The notes under the pieces are model-generated. The model was not told the origin of the DNA, made no database searches, and was given only the letters and a program-made list of their open reading frames with translations. From contig JAEOTZ010000026.1 of the NCBI GenBank assembly GCA_016839585.1, positions 1 through 64,000 of the forward strand: DNA of 64,000 nucleotides. The letters run 5' to 3'. Source of the DNA: Promethearchaeota archaeon. Lineage in GTDB: Archaea > Asgardarchaeota > Lokiarchaeia > Sigyniarchaeales > SOKP01. This document shows positions 18,703-27,459 of this stretch, one piece after another. Both the position numbers and the translations under genes were made by a program. Position 1 is the first letter of the stretch. The number at the start of each line of letters is the position of its first letter.

Positions 18703-19012
18703 TCCCTTGATGATTAAATATTTTCAAAGGACTACTTCTCTTTTTGATTGATATCTTTATTGTTAATGATTTTTATTAGTAGTTCACTTTAGTTTTTATT
18801 TAAAACGAGTAATTATTTTTTGATTAATGATATTCTAAAAAGAATAAAATGTAAAAATTTGAGAATGATTCAAATGAAATAATCGTTCTAATCTTAATTT
18901 TTAAAGTAAAAAAATTTCAATAAAAATTATATAGGTACTAATATATTTCTGTTTATATCTCTTTTTTCAACTTAATTGAAATATTGCTTTATACAAAATC
19001 GAAGGATTTTTA
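18703..19012. other. Intergenic gap, AT-rich
   Basis: This 310-bp gap contains no credible ORF, RNA fold or repeat. It is strongly AT-rich. TTTATATCT at about 18951 could be a TATA element for the following membrane acyltransferase gene, whose ATG is preceded by AAGGA (19002-19006). Confidence 0.5.
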
Positions 19013-20122
19013 ATGAAAAGAATAAAAAGCATAGATACTTTTCGCGGGTGGTGCATGTTTATGATGGTTCTTGGACATACGCTTTCTTGGTGGGTAAGAC
19101 CTGAAGATCGTTGGTTAACTAAAATACTTCATTCAATTTTTGGTGATATAGTAGGTACTGGTTTCTTATTTTTTTCAGGACTAAGCACGGTATTATTTTA
19201 CAGGAGTAGACTTACGAAAGCTGAAGCTTCGGATAATAGTATAAAACAAGTAAATAACGAATACTTATTTCGAGCTTTAATAATAATAGTTCTAGCTTTG
19301 CTATATTCTAGCGTTACAGCAGTAGGAATGTTAAATCCTTTAGATATTTGGAAATGGTATATACCACTTACAATAGGTATTTCCCTATTATTAGCATTTT
19401 TGCTATTAAAAACTTCAAAATCATTTAGAATCATATTAGCTGTGATTATTTGGATTAACCATTATTATATTCTTTCAATTCTTTTGCCTTATGAAGGACA
19501 AGTTAACATTTTTGGAGCCTTATATCATGTTTTGTATAATGGTTTACATCCCATTCTATACTATTTCAGCTTTTTTCTAGTAGGGACAGTTGTAGGAGAT
19601 GTCATGCTTGAAATATATCTCAAAGATGATCAAAAGGAAAGAAGATTAGCATTATTAAATAAATTTTTGCTTCCATCATTAATAATGGGCACAATTCTAA
19701 TATTAATTGCGGTTTTGTTTCTTTTTCCTGGTTTTTTAATAGATGAAACTTTTTCATCGACAATATATTCACTAGGAGTAATTTTAACTACATTTTCTGT
19801 TTTATTAATCTTTGAAGAATTCGAAGTCATAAAAGTAGAAAAGAGCTATAGATTTTTCTATTTCTACTCTTTTTATTCTTTCACCATCTATTTTTCACAT
19901 AATATCATATATTTTATTTTTATCAATCAATTAAATGCATTAACCTACTGGATCGCTGTAATAGGGACATATATTTTGTTAACTCTATTAATTAGACTCA
20001 TATATAAGAAATATGGGTCAAAAGCTTCTTTAAAGGCACAAATTGGCAGAGTAGCGGTAATTTTAGTTAGAAAGGTTGAGAAAAAAAAAGAACGGATAGA
20101 ATTATTAAATATTAAGAAATAA
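19013..20122 (+). CDS. Multi-pass membrane acyltransferase (HGSNAT/DUF1624-like)
   Basis: The 369-residue protein begins with the IDTFRGWCMFMMVLGHT signature typical of DUF1624/heparan-alpha-glucosaminide N-acetyltransferase-like and YeiB-like acyltransferases. The helix 1 His that is thought to take part in catalysis is present. About ten hydrophobic helices follow, and the C-terminus is basic (KVEKKKER). The family moves acyl groups across or at the membrane onto sugars or other acceptors; the acceptor here is unknown. The gene has an AAGGA SD seven bases before the ATG. It is convergent with the flavoprotein gene at 20162-21433. Confidence 0.75.
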   Translation: MKRIKSIDTFRGWCMFMMVLGHTLSWWVRPEDRWLTKILHSIFGDIVGTGFLFFSGLSTVLFYRSRLTKAEASDNSIKQVNNEYLFRALIIIVLALLYSSVTAVGMLNPLDIWKWYIPLTIGISLLLAFLLLKTSKSFRIILAVIIWINHYYILSILLPYEGQVNIFGALYHVLYNGLHPILYYFSFFLVGTVVGDVMLEIYLKDDQKERRLALLNKFLLPSLIMGTILILIAVLFLFPGFLIDETFSSTIYSLGVILTTFSVLLIFEEFEVIKVEKSYRFFYFYSFYSFTIYFSHNIIYFIFINQLNALTYWIAVIGTYILLTLLIRLIYKKYGSKASLKAQIGRVAVILVRKVEKKKERIELLNIKK

Positions 20123-20161
20123 GGAGATAAGAGATAATCCAAATATTTAGATTTTTAATAT

Positions 20162-21433
20162 TCACATTAGCATAGCTTTAAAAAATCGTGGACTTAATGT
20201 TATTTTTGAAAGTACGGGAAGCTTCCCGAACCATTTTTCCCCAAAATATCTGTCATTACTTGTATTATGGTTTGCTAGATCATGGTTAATATATGCTTCA
20301 TATATGTACTTTCTTGCTAATTTATTTTCATTAAGTAGTTCAGTATATAAGCGCCATAAAGACTTCACATAGGACCCCTCATTATATATCAAGTATTCAA
20401 GGGCATTCCCATTCTTAAAATAAGTCATTAAGATGCGTCTAACTTCTTGATCATACTTTTGTAGCTCTGATCGGCTAAAATTACTACCTTTCTCAAATAA
20501 TGGTTTTACAGTATTCGAAGCGATATCTGCACATGCTATTCCAGGCAACAATCCTTCGTAAAAGAAGGCAGTTACAATCCCGGCTGCTTCTCCTAGAACA
20601 AGAACTCGATCGTTTGAGAACCTTTTAATTGGATGTTTAGAGATGTCACCTACAAATGCAGTTGACAAATTATATTTTAACCCTTCAATAAACGGTTGGA
20701 TAGGTTTATAATTTTTTAAAATTCTTTCAAGTCTAGAAATAATTTCCTCCTTGGATTGGTTTTTTTCACCTAAAAATCCTGCTGAAATTCTCTCTTTACC
20801 TTTATTAAAGAAAAAAGGGCCATTCCAACTTATTTTAGGATTGATGTGAAAAGTATAGTTCCATTCAATATTCTCATTTATTTTGTTTTCATCTCCAAAT
20901 AGATGGAGATAGGTCCCGGTATAATGATCTGGAATTTCAAATCCCAAAGATCGCTGTAGATCAAAACCGCGTGAGCCAGTTGCCAATACTAATAGTTTTG
21001 TTGAATAAGAAGCACCTTTAGCATTGATTAATTCTAAATAATCACTGTGTCTGTTTATTTTTGAGATTCTCTCATTAGAGTTAAAGGTTCCCCCTTGTTC
21101 TTCAAATTTATTTATTAATTCTTCAATAAGATTTTCAGTATAACATATATTTCCTAAAGGTATTCCAAATTCATTAGAATCGATAACACCATTAAATTCA
21201 TCACTCATGTAATTTGATTTCGTGTGTTTACAAGGAAATATTGAACTGCTTTCCCAATCAGTTTCATTCTTTATAAAGGGTCTATTATGTTCTGGAAAGA
21301 TATTTGTTCTTATTGGAATATTGGAATGATGATAATCTTGAGCTTCTATAAGGAGTGTCTTTGCATATTTTGAAATTTTATTTGCAAAAGAAGCACCTGA
21401 TACTCCTGCACCGATGACAATTACATCATACAT
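20162..21433 (-). CDS. Geranylgeranyl-reductase-like FAD-dependent oxidoreductase
   Basis: The 423-residue protein has an N-terminal Rossmann motif (VIVIGAGVSGASFA) with an acidic end to beta-2 (LLIEAQ). A central LLVLATGSRGFD element and the second FAD contact RVLVLGEAAGIVTAFFYEGL are typical of the geranylgeranyl reductase/halogenase group. In archaea such enzymes saturate the isoprenoid chains of membrane lipids or quinones. The family's PxxYxWxFP-like substrate motif is not clearly seen, so the substrate is open. The gene has no SD and may be leaderless. Confidence 0.8.
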   Translation of the reverse strand: MYDVIVIGAGVSGASFANKISKYAKTLLIEAQDYHHSNIPIRTNIFPEHNRPFIKNETDWESSSIFPCKHTKSNYMSDEFNGVIDSNEFGIPLGNICYTENLIEELINKFEEQGGTFNSNERISKINRHSDYLELINAKGASYSTKLLVLATGSRGFDLQRSLGFEIPDHYTGTYLHLFGDENKINENIEWNYTFHINPKISWNGPFFFNKGKERISAGFLGEKNQSKEEIISRLERILKNYKPIQPFIEGLKYNLSTAFVGDISKHPIKRFSNDRVLVLGEAAGIVTAFFYEGLLPGIACADIASNTVKPLFEKGSNFSRSELQKYDQEVRRILMTYFKNGNALEYLIYNEGSYVKSLWRLYTELLNENKLARKYIYEAYINHDLANHNTSNDRYFGEKWFGKLPVLSKITLSPRFFKAMLM

Positions 21434-21524
21434 AATTAAGTTTCAAAATAAACAACAATAAAAAAGGTTTTTTCTTAAAACCTAATTCTTATTTTCTTTC
21501 TGAAAAGGTTAAGAATATGAAATT

Positions 21525-22277
21525 TTAAATAATGTTTTGTATTGTTTTCGAGATTTTTTCTAAATTGACTTCAGCCATTCCAAGTGGAACTGTAGAATCA
21601 AATAAAATCACGATAATTAGTGGTTCCAATTTCCAAGCTATTTCAATGATTTTTGAAAATACTTTTTGATTATTTTCCAAACTGTAAAAGGTCATATTAA
21701 ATTCATGTGCTACTTTATATCGAACTTCTAATTCTTTTAATGAGGATAATAAGATATCTTGAGGTAGCGATGAATAAATAACTTTTCCATTAATTGAAAA
21801 AAGTGCTGCTCCAATAATTTCGTTTTCAAACACCAGGCTTTTAATGTGATCGATTATTTTCCTATATAAAGCTCGACTTGACGTTAATTCAGCTTCACCT
21901 GTAATTATAGAATCAATCTTGAGATCAAATGCATGGTTCTCAATTATTTGATAATCATCAATATCAGCTGTTTTCAAGAAAACTCCAAATGCATCAATTA
22001 TACTGGCTAATCGAGAACTAATATATAATAGACTTGCGCTTGAATCTGATAATATTGTATATATGAAATCTTTCTGTATTCTGAAAACAAACCTAAAATC
22101 ACCCATTTCGATAATTTCAGGGGTTTGTTGCATTATTACATTTTCAGAGAAGGAAAAGATAGCTGAAAAGAAAGGGGTAATTAAATTTGGCTCTATATTC
22201 TCAAAATCTTCTGTAAAATTCCTGCTATAAATGCAAACTCCTGCTTTTGTTAGAATAAATAGAGAATGTATTTTCAT
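21525..22277 (-). CDS. Longin/roadblock-like two-domain protein
   Basis: The 250-residue protein opens with IHSLFILTKAGVCIYSRNF, the first beta hairpin of longin or adaptin-small-chain folds, and continues as a 120-residue alpha/beta domain. The second half has the same rhythm (IIGAALFSINGKVIYSSLP, then a helix, then MTFYSLENNQKVFSKI) and looks like a roadblock/longin domain. Such domains in Asgard archaea and eukaryotes bind small GTPases and trafficking complexes. No small GTPase gene is nearby. The assignment is from pattern only and needs structure prediction. Confidence 0.6.
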   Translation of the reverse strand: MKIHSLFILTKAGVCIYSRNFTEDFENIEPNLITPFFSAIFSFSENVIMQQTPEIIEMGDFRFVFRIQKDFIYTILSDSSASLLYISSRLASIIDAFGVFLKTADIDDYQIIENHAFDLKIDSIITGEAELTSSRALYRKIIDHIKSLVFENEIIGAALFSINGKVIYSSLPQDILLSSLKELEVRYKVAHEFNMTFYSLENNQKVFSKIIEIAWKLEPLIIVILFDSTVPLGMAEVNLEKISKTIQNII

Positions 22278-22583
22278 TAAGATAAAAACTACAAACTTAT
22301 TTTAAATTTAATTAAAGAAATTTAGTCTTATAAGTATTATTAAAAGCAAATTTATGATATTTTTGTACATTTGAATTAGTTGCCCTTAAAAAGATTTATA
22401 GTTGTCAAATATTTTTAATTTATTCGTAATTTATAAAATGATTTTTCTTATGAATTCATATTTTAGTCATGAATTTTTTTTCATAATAAAGATGTTTAAA
22501 TATCAATTTTTATTTGTTTTAAATAAGAAAGTTGTGATTACACATCACATAACTTTCGACAAATTAAAAAAGAATGTTGAAAA
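22278..22583. other. Intergenic gap with the thioredoxin leader
   Basis: This 306-bp region is AT-rich. It holds a TATA-like TTTAAATA at 22495-22502 and an imperfect inverted repeat at 22527-22557 near the thioredoxin start. A frame of 61 codons that crosses it is low-complexity (Phe/Lys/Met-rich) and I do not regard it as a gene. Confidence 0.5.
22527..22557. promoter_or_regulatory. Inverted repeat before the thioredoxin gene
   Basis: GAAAGTTGTGAT and ATCACATAACTTTC form a 12-bp stem with a two-base bulge around a TACAC loop. It lies 25-30 bp after a TATA-like box and 26 bp before the ATG at 22584. It is therefore either an operator at the transcription start or a hairpin at the 5' end of the mRNA. 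Confidence 0.5.
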
Positions 22584-22985
22584 ATGACTGATGATGAATT
22601 AGAAAAAATTAGACAGAGAAAAGTAGAAATGTTGCTAAAACAGCAATCAATGCCAAATGAAATTATAAAACTTCATGATATTAACGAATTGAATAAATTG
22701 ACAAAAGATTTTCCAGATAAGATCGTAATTATAGATCTCTGGGCGGTATGGTGCGGACCCTGTAAGATCTTTGCCCCAATTTTTGAGAAATTACAAAAAG
22801 AATATTCTAATGATTTCATATTTGCTAAAGTTAATGTTGATGAAAATCCGTCTATAGCACAATATTTTGGTGTTACAGCAATTCCAACCACTCTCTTTAT
22901 TAACAACGGGAAACTTGTAAGAAAATTTGTTGGAGTACTGAATTATGATACCTTAAAACAAATTCTCGAAAAACTTAAATCTTAA
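22584..22985 (+). CDS. trx: Thioredoxin
   Basis: The 133-residue protein has the WCGPC active site at 56-60 after IVIIDLWAV and the cis-Pro loop AIPTT at about 100-104, so it is a complete thioredoxin fold. It carries a 30-residue helical, charged N-terminal extension (EKIRQRKVEMLLKQ) seen in several archaeal thioredoxins. It should reduce disulfides in cytoplasmic proteins. No thioredoxin reductase lies in the window. A hairpin or operator sits in its leader. Confidence 0.93.
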   Translation: MTDDELEKIRQRKVEMLLKQQSMPNEIIKLHDINELNKLTKDFPDKIVIIDLWAVWCGPCKIFAPIFEKLQKEYSNDFIFAKVNVDENPSIAQYFGVTAIPTTLFINNGKLVRKFVGVLNYDTLKQILEKLKS

Positions 22986-23052
22986 ATCAGCTCAATTTTG
23001 CAATTTATCCTTTTTATTTTAATTTTCAAAAAAGTAAATATGGTGAAACCTC

Positions 23053-23499
23053 TTGGAAAGTATTTCTGACCAATTAAAAAATATGTTAGAAGATAAAAAT
23101 ATTTATAGAAGTGGTAACTTGTTTAAATGCATTCTTGGTCTTAATGAATTAGAATCAACCATTTTTTCTTTCTTATTAAGAAATAAAAAAGTATGTACAG
23201 AAGAATTATCAAATGCTCTTAATAAAGATAGAAGTTCAATTCAAAGAGCACTTCAAAATTTAATTGAACTCAAAATAATTAAGAGAGAATCAATGTCTAG
23301 AAAAGAATTCTTTGAATTTAAAGGAAAAAATGACATAAATAAACGAGGTTATCTTTACGTTTATAGTGCAAAAGATTTAGGATTTGTAAAAAAACAATTT
23401 CGAGAATTATTGGATAAATGGTACAATTCCATGATAAATTATATTGGAAATTTAGATAGTACTTTTGATTGTTATAAAAATGAAGGACGACTATGTTAA
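23053..23499 (+). CDS. TrmB/PadR-like winged-helix regulator
   Basis: The 148-residue protein has a clear winged helix at about 28-80: LNELESTIFSFLLRNK, then TEELSNALNKDRSSIQRALQ and NLIELKIIKRE. A wing follows, and the C-terminal helix (FVKKQFRELLDKWYNSMINYI) probably dimerises. This matches archaeal TrmB/COG-type HTH proteins. It starts at TTG 23053, six bases after GGTGA. It lies just downstream of thioredoxin in the same direction and could be co-transcribed. Its regulon is unknown. Confidence 0.75.
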   Translation: MESISDQLKNMLEDKNIYRSGNLFKCILGLNELESTIFSFLLRNKKVCTEELSNALNKDRSSIQRALQNLIELKIIKRESMSRKEFFEFKGKNDINKRGYLYVYSAKDLGFVKKQFRELLDKWYNSMINYIGNLDSTFDCYKNEGRLC

Positions 23500-23624
23500 T
23501 TCTTAACTAGTCATTAGCTTCATTCCAAACTTTTTGTAAATATATTATTTAAATTCATTTAATATTTGCCTTGTTTTTATTTTTTAAAAGATTTTAATAT
23601 TTTAGTTTATATTTTAAGATAATT

Positions 23625-24371
23625 ATGAAGGAAATTGATAATGTTGAATATTTTGATATTAATAATATTAGCGAGATGTTCCATAAAAAGATAAGTGCTG
23701 AAGAAATAAGAGGATATTTTGAAGAAGGTAAAATTAAAGGAAAAATAATAGAAAATGAGTGGTATACGAATCAAAATGCGATCGATGACTTCAAGAATTT
23801 ATTAGTCGATGAGAGAGCCATATTCGTAGGTCCTTATAAAATTGATTTATCAAATATTGAATTAAAAGGGAGAATCTTAGATATTGGGGGAGGGGGAGAA
23901 GGCGTAATTGGACAATTTAAGGGGGAACAGGTTGTTGCAATAGATCCTAATAGAAGTGAACTTGAAGAAGCTAAGAGTACTAAAGATTTAAAAATAGTTA
24001 TGGATGCTAAAGATTTACAATTTTTAGATAATACATTTGATACAGTTACTGCATTTTTCACTATGATGTATATCCAAATAGCGGATCACAAAAAAGTCTT
24101 CGAAGAAATATATAGAGTTTTGAAAAAAGATGGTGAATTTGTGCTCTGGGATTTAACTATACCAAATAGAGGTAATATTAAAAAAGACATCTATGGTGTA
24201 AGGCTTAATGTAAAAATTAATGATAAAATTATTGAAAGTGGTTATGGTATATTATGGAATAAAGAACAGGATATGGATCATCACTCAGACTTGGCTAAAG
24301 ATATAGGTTTTAAAATATTAAAAAAAGAAGAAGAAAAAGACACATTCTATTTAAGATTTAGAAAGAGCTAA
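23625..24371 (+). CDS. SAM-dependent methyltransferase with N-terminal HTH-like domain
   Basis: The C-terminal 180 residues form a class I methyltransferase: motif I RILDIGGGGEGVIGQF, motif II VVAIDPNRSELEEA, motif IV DNTFDTVTAFFTMMYIQI and post-motif EIYRVLKKDGEFVLWD. The first 60 residues read as an excisionase/MerR-like helix-turn-helix or small-domain (ISAEEIRGYFEEGKIKGK) that may bind the substrate or nucleic acid. The substrate is unknown. The gene is monocistronic and its ATG has only a weak GAAGG-like context. Confidence 0.8.
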   Translation: MKEIDNVEYFDINNISEMFHKKISAEEIRGYFEEGKIKGKIIENEWYTNQNAIDDFKNLLVDERAIFVGPYKIDLSNIELKGRILDIGGGGEGVIGQFKGEQVVAIDPNRSELEEAKSTKDLKIVMDAKDLQFLDNTFDTVTAFFTMMYIQIADHKKVFEEIYRVLKKDGEFVLWDLTIPNRGNIKKDIYGVRLNVKINDKIIESGYGILWNKEQDMDHHSDLAKDIGFKILKKEEEKDTFYLRFRKS

Positions 24372-24531
24372 TCCATTAGAAAGAGAGATTTAAAATAGAA
24401 TTAATCTCTAAATGGATTGAATATGGGACGAAAAATTATTCTCAGAAAGACTAAAATCCTTAAAGATAAAATAAATTGTTTTTAAATCATTTGAATAATC
24501 TTAATTAATTCAGAATTCGCTTGATTTCTCA

Positions 24532-24753
24532 TTATTTCCAAGCAGAGTGAGATATGATTGCATCATATGGGCATGCTCCTTCACAAGCTCCACACTCGAT
24601 ACATTCAGCAATATCTTCAGCATCTACCTTTCCATCAAGAATATCGTAAACTTGAACTGGGCAGACTTCTACACATTCTCCTGATCCAGCACAGAGATCC
24701 AAATTAATTTCAACCCAGTGATCATTAGCTTCCCATTTTTTTATATTTGACAT
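24532..24753 (-). CDS. Small ferredoxin, probable [3Fe-4S][4Fe-4S] type
   Basis: The 73-residue protein has two cluster sites. The second is complete (C-IE-C-GA-C-EGA-CP). The first reads C-AGSGE-C-VEV-CP, so Ser replaces the usual second Cys and only three Cys remain, as in 7Fe archaeal ferredoxins. It is acidic and soluble and should be a low-potential electron carrier, possibly for the AOR or other oxidoreductases here. No enzyme gene is adjacent. Confidence 0.9.
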   Translation of the reverse strand: MSNIKKWEANDHWVEINLDLCAGSGECVEVCPVQVYDILDGKVDAEDIAECIECGACEGACPYDAIISHSAWK

Positions 24754-24978
24754 AAAAAAATCATTACTCTAAAAATTTTACTAGATATTTTTTATAATTT
24801 TTCATCTAAAAAATTAATTCTTATATTCTATAATTTTAGTTTATCTAAATAAAGAAATAAGAGTCTTAATAGAATAATTGAGAGATAGTTCTTTTAAAAC
24901 TAGTGATAATTCTTAATCCATTATTTTATTAGAAAAATATCTTTTTATTATATTGAGAAAATTTTATAGGAATTATTT

Positions 24979-25887
24979 ATGAGTAAAAGTTCTTTTTCTG
25001 AGCATTTATTCCAATATCGGTCTGTAGAAAGGAAGAAACTCTACATTTCACTGATTATTACTACCACTGTTATGGTTTTAGAAATTATTGGTGGTTTAAT
25101 TACAAATAGCATCGCTTTGTTAAGTAATGCTGGTCATATGTTCACTCATAGTTTTGCTATTGGGATAAGTTTATTAGCAATTAATATTGCAAGAAAACCT
25201 CCTTGTCATCATAAAACTTTTGGCTTATACCGAGCTGAGGTGTTAGCAGCTTTTATTAATGGTTTATTTCTTATTCCAATTGTAGGAATAATGATATATG
25301 AAGCAATTCTTAGGTTTTTAAATCCAGAAGAAGTATTTGGTTTTTATATGTTATTGATTGCTCTTATAGGACTTTTTGTGAATCTAACAAGTATCAGAAT
25401 TCTACAAGGAAGCCAGAATAATAATTTGAATGTTAAAAGTGTGTTTTATCATATGATTGGAGATGCTGCTTCTTCAATTGGGATTGTAGTAGCTTCGATT
25501 ATTATACTTTATACTGATTTCAACATACTTGATCCAATTGTAAGTATTGGGATATCAATGGTAATTCTTTTTTGGGCTTGGAGTGTATTAAAAGAATCTA
25601 CAAGAATTCTACTTGAAATGGCTCCAAAAGGATTGAATATTGATACTATTAATGATGATTTGAAAAATAATTTTAAAGAGATTAAGGAAATTTATAATGT
25701 GCATCTCTGGACAATTACCCCTGATATGCTCATGTTTTCTGCTTATATAAAAATTGATGAAGAGATAAAGGCTAATCAGGATAACTTGATTTCTGAAATT
25801 AATAACTTTTTATTCAAAAAGTATAATATAATTGAATCAACGATACAAGTAATGCCTAAAAATGCAATAGAGGCTTGTAATATTTAA
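24979..25887 (+). CDS. Cation diffusion facilitator (CDF) metal exporter
   Basis: The 302-residue protein has six transmembrane helices and a C-terminal cytoplasmic domain (about 215-302), as in CzcD/ZitB exporters, which expel divalent metals in exchange for protons. The transport site in helix 2 is H53-x3-H57 (NAGHMFTHSFA) where His-x3-Asp is usual; helix 5 has the normal H158-x3-D162. A His-rich loop PPCHHKT lies between helices 2 and 3. The gene has an AGGA SD. It opens a run of four cation transporter genes. Confidence 0.9.
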   Translation: MSKSSFSEHLFQYRSVERKKLYISLIITTTVMVLEIIGGLITNSIALLSNAGHMFTHSFAIGISLLAINIARKPPCHHKTFGLYRAEVLAAFINGLFLIPIVGIMIYEAILRFLNPEEVFGFYMLLIALIGLFVNLTSIRILQGSQNNNLNVKSVFYHMIGDAASSIGIVVASIIILYTDFNILDPIVSIGISMVILFWAWSVLKESTRILLEMAPKGLNIDTINDDLKNNFKEIKEIYNVHLWTITPDMLMFSAYIKIDEEIKANQDNLISEINNFLFKKYNIIESTIQVMPKNAIEACNI

Positions 25888-25993
25888 GAACTCGTTTTTT
25901 TAATTATAAAATAAACATTTAAATAATAATATATCGATTCTAATTATTATTAACAATTTATAAAAATAGAATAAAAGGTATAAGTGGTCACAA

Positions 25994-26464
25994 ATGAGTT
26001 TAGAAAGGATAAAAGGTGAATTGTCAAGTTATTTTGTTGGAGCATTAATTTGTAGTGCGATAACTGGAATTTTATTTCTTGCTACTGATTTCGCCGGATG
26101 GTACAATTATAGTCCAAGGATTTATGGATGGGTTGGTTCTTATGCGTTATATGAAGGAGGGGCTCTTGGAGGGCTTGCTTTTGTCTTTATAGGATTAGCA
26201 TTTTTAGGGATTGCTGCTCTTTCATTTATAGCTCTTAGGGATCCAAAGAAAATACCTTCAATAAAGATATTACAAGGATCTATGGTTTTTTCAGCAGTTA
26301 TTGCCATTCTCAGTATAATTGGAGCCATAGTTTTTGAAGTAGAAATGGCTGATGCAGACTACACTGATTGGTGGTTAGGAGAAGCTTTTTATGGCGGATT
26401 AATCGGTGGAATATTAACAGCTGCTTTCCTATATCTTGCACTTAAAGGTTTTGAAGCTAAGTAA
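25994..26464 (+). CDS. Four-helix membrane protein of unknown function
   Basis: The 156-residue protein has four predicted helices (about 14-34, 55-80, 95-118 and 130-152) joined by short loops. The loops are rich in Tyr, Trp and Gly (FAGWYNYSPRIYGWVGSYALYEGG). I do not recognise a family. It sits between a CDF exporter and a GDT1-like transporter and could be an accessory membrane protein, but only proximity suggests that. Confidence 0.65.
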   Translation: MSLERIKGELSSYFVGALICSAITGILFLATDFAGWYNYSPRIYGWVGSYALYEGGALGGLAFVFIGLAFLGIAALSFIALRDPKKIPSIKILQGSMVFSAVIAILSIIGAIVFEVEMADADYTDWWLGEAFYGGLIGGILTAAFLYLALKGFEAK

Positions 26465-26531
26465 TAACATCAGTTTATTTATAGGTGTTTATAATTAAAA
26501 TATCTAAATCTTACTATTTTTCCCTTTTTTT

Positions 26532-27188
26532 TTAAATAAGTATTGATGTTATCAAAGTCAACAATCCAATAATTATAAAAACAGAGGAGGAAATAAGTTT
26601 TAGATAAAATTTTGATATTTTTTTAGCTATTATTGCACCAAAAAGAATGCCAATCCAGGCTACACATATAAGAGCAAAAAAAGCACCCAACCATACTTCA
26701 ATTGGATTAGGATACCGGGAAGCCATAGTTATTGTTAAAATTTGAGTTTTATCGCCTAACTCCATTAAAAGTATGAAAATAAATCCTGCTAAATAGGGAT
26801 TGTTTCTTAATTTTACAAGTTTATTTTTAAAATTATGTGTAATTTCATTATCATCTATTTCAATATCTTTTGTTAAAATTTCTCCAGATTTTGATTTACT
26901 TCTTTCAAAGTAAAGTTTTTTCAAAGAACGAGCTTCTAAAATTCCGATTAAAATAAATATTATCGCAGACACTAAAGATATGATAAAGAGTGGAATAAAG
27001 CGGGTTATAATTATTCCAAAAACTACTCCAATTGTTACAATTAACGCAAAACCAATTGTAACTCCTATTCCAACTTTATAAAATTTTTCATATTCTAAAG
27101 CAAGATTAAAAACAATTAATTGAGTTTTATCTCCTAATTCTCCAAGGAATAAGATCCCAAAGGTTAAAAAAAGGATAAATAAGTCCAT
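26532..27188 (-). CDS. GDT1/TMEM165 (UPF0016) family cation transporter
   Basis: The 218-residue protein has six helices in two inverted halves, each with the family signature E-x-GD-K-T: ELGDKTQL in helix 1 and ELGDKTQI in helix 4. Members transport Mn2+ or Ca2+ (yeast Gdt1, human TMEM165, bacterial MneA/Mnx). The acidic residues that bind metal are intact in both halves. A charged loop of about 40 residues separates the halves. It is on the minus strand between the CDF and FTR1 genes. Confidence 0.92.
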   Translation of the reverse strand: MDLFILFLTFGILFLGELGDKTQLIVFNLALEYEKFYKVGIGVTIGFALIVTIGVVFGIIITRFIPLFIISLVSAIIFILIGILEARSLKKLYFERSKSKSGEILTKDIEIDDNEITHNFKNKLVKLRNNPYLAGFIFILLMELGDKTQILTITMASRYPNPIEVWLGAFFALICVAWIGILFGAIIAKKISKFYLKLISSSVFIIIGLLTLITSILI

Positions 27189-27459
27189 TACTAAGAAAAA
27201 AATTTATTTAGTTTAAAATTTACTGATTTTACCATTTGATTTTATTATCTTTTGAAGACTTTATCTAAATAAAACAATAAGCTTCTCTTATATTTTGATT
27301 TTTAAATTTCAATTATTATTCTTAATAGAGATGGCAAACTGGGTTATCTTTCGAACTAAAAAATTACTTATACTAGATAAGCCTAAAATTTATAATTAAT
27401 TACTTTTTGATAGATCATAAGATAAAACTAAGTATATGATTAAATAAGAGAAGAATTAA

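Noticed and set aside
18703-18760. C/D-box sRNA candidate (TTGATGATT near 18706)
   Set aside because: A C-box-like sequence is present but no matching CTGA D box at suitable distance.
22402-22587. 61-codon plus-strand frame before thioredoxin
   Set aside because: The product is Phe/Lys/Met-rich with no domain, lies across the promoter and hairpin of the thioredoxin gene, and overlaps its start.
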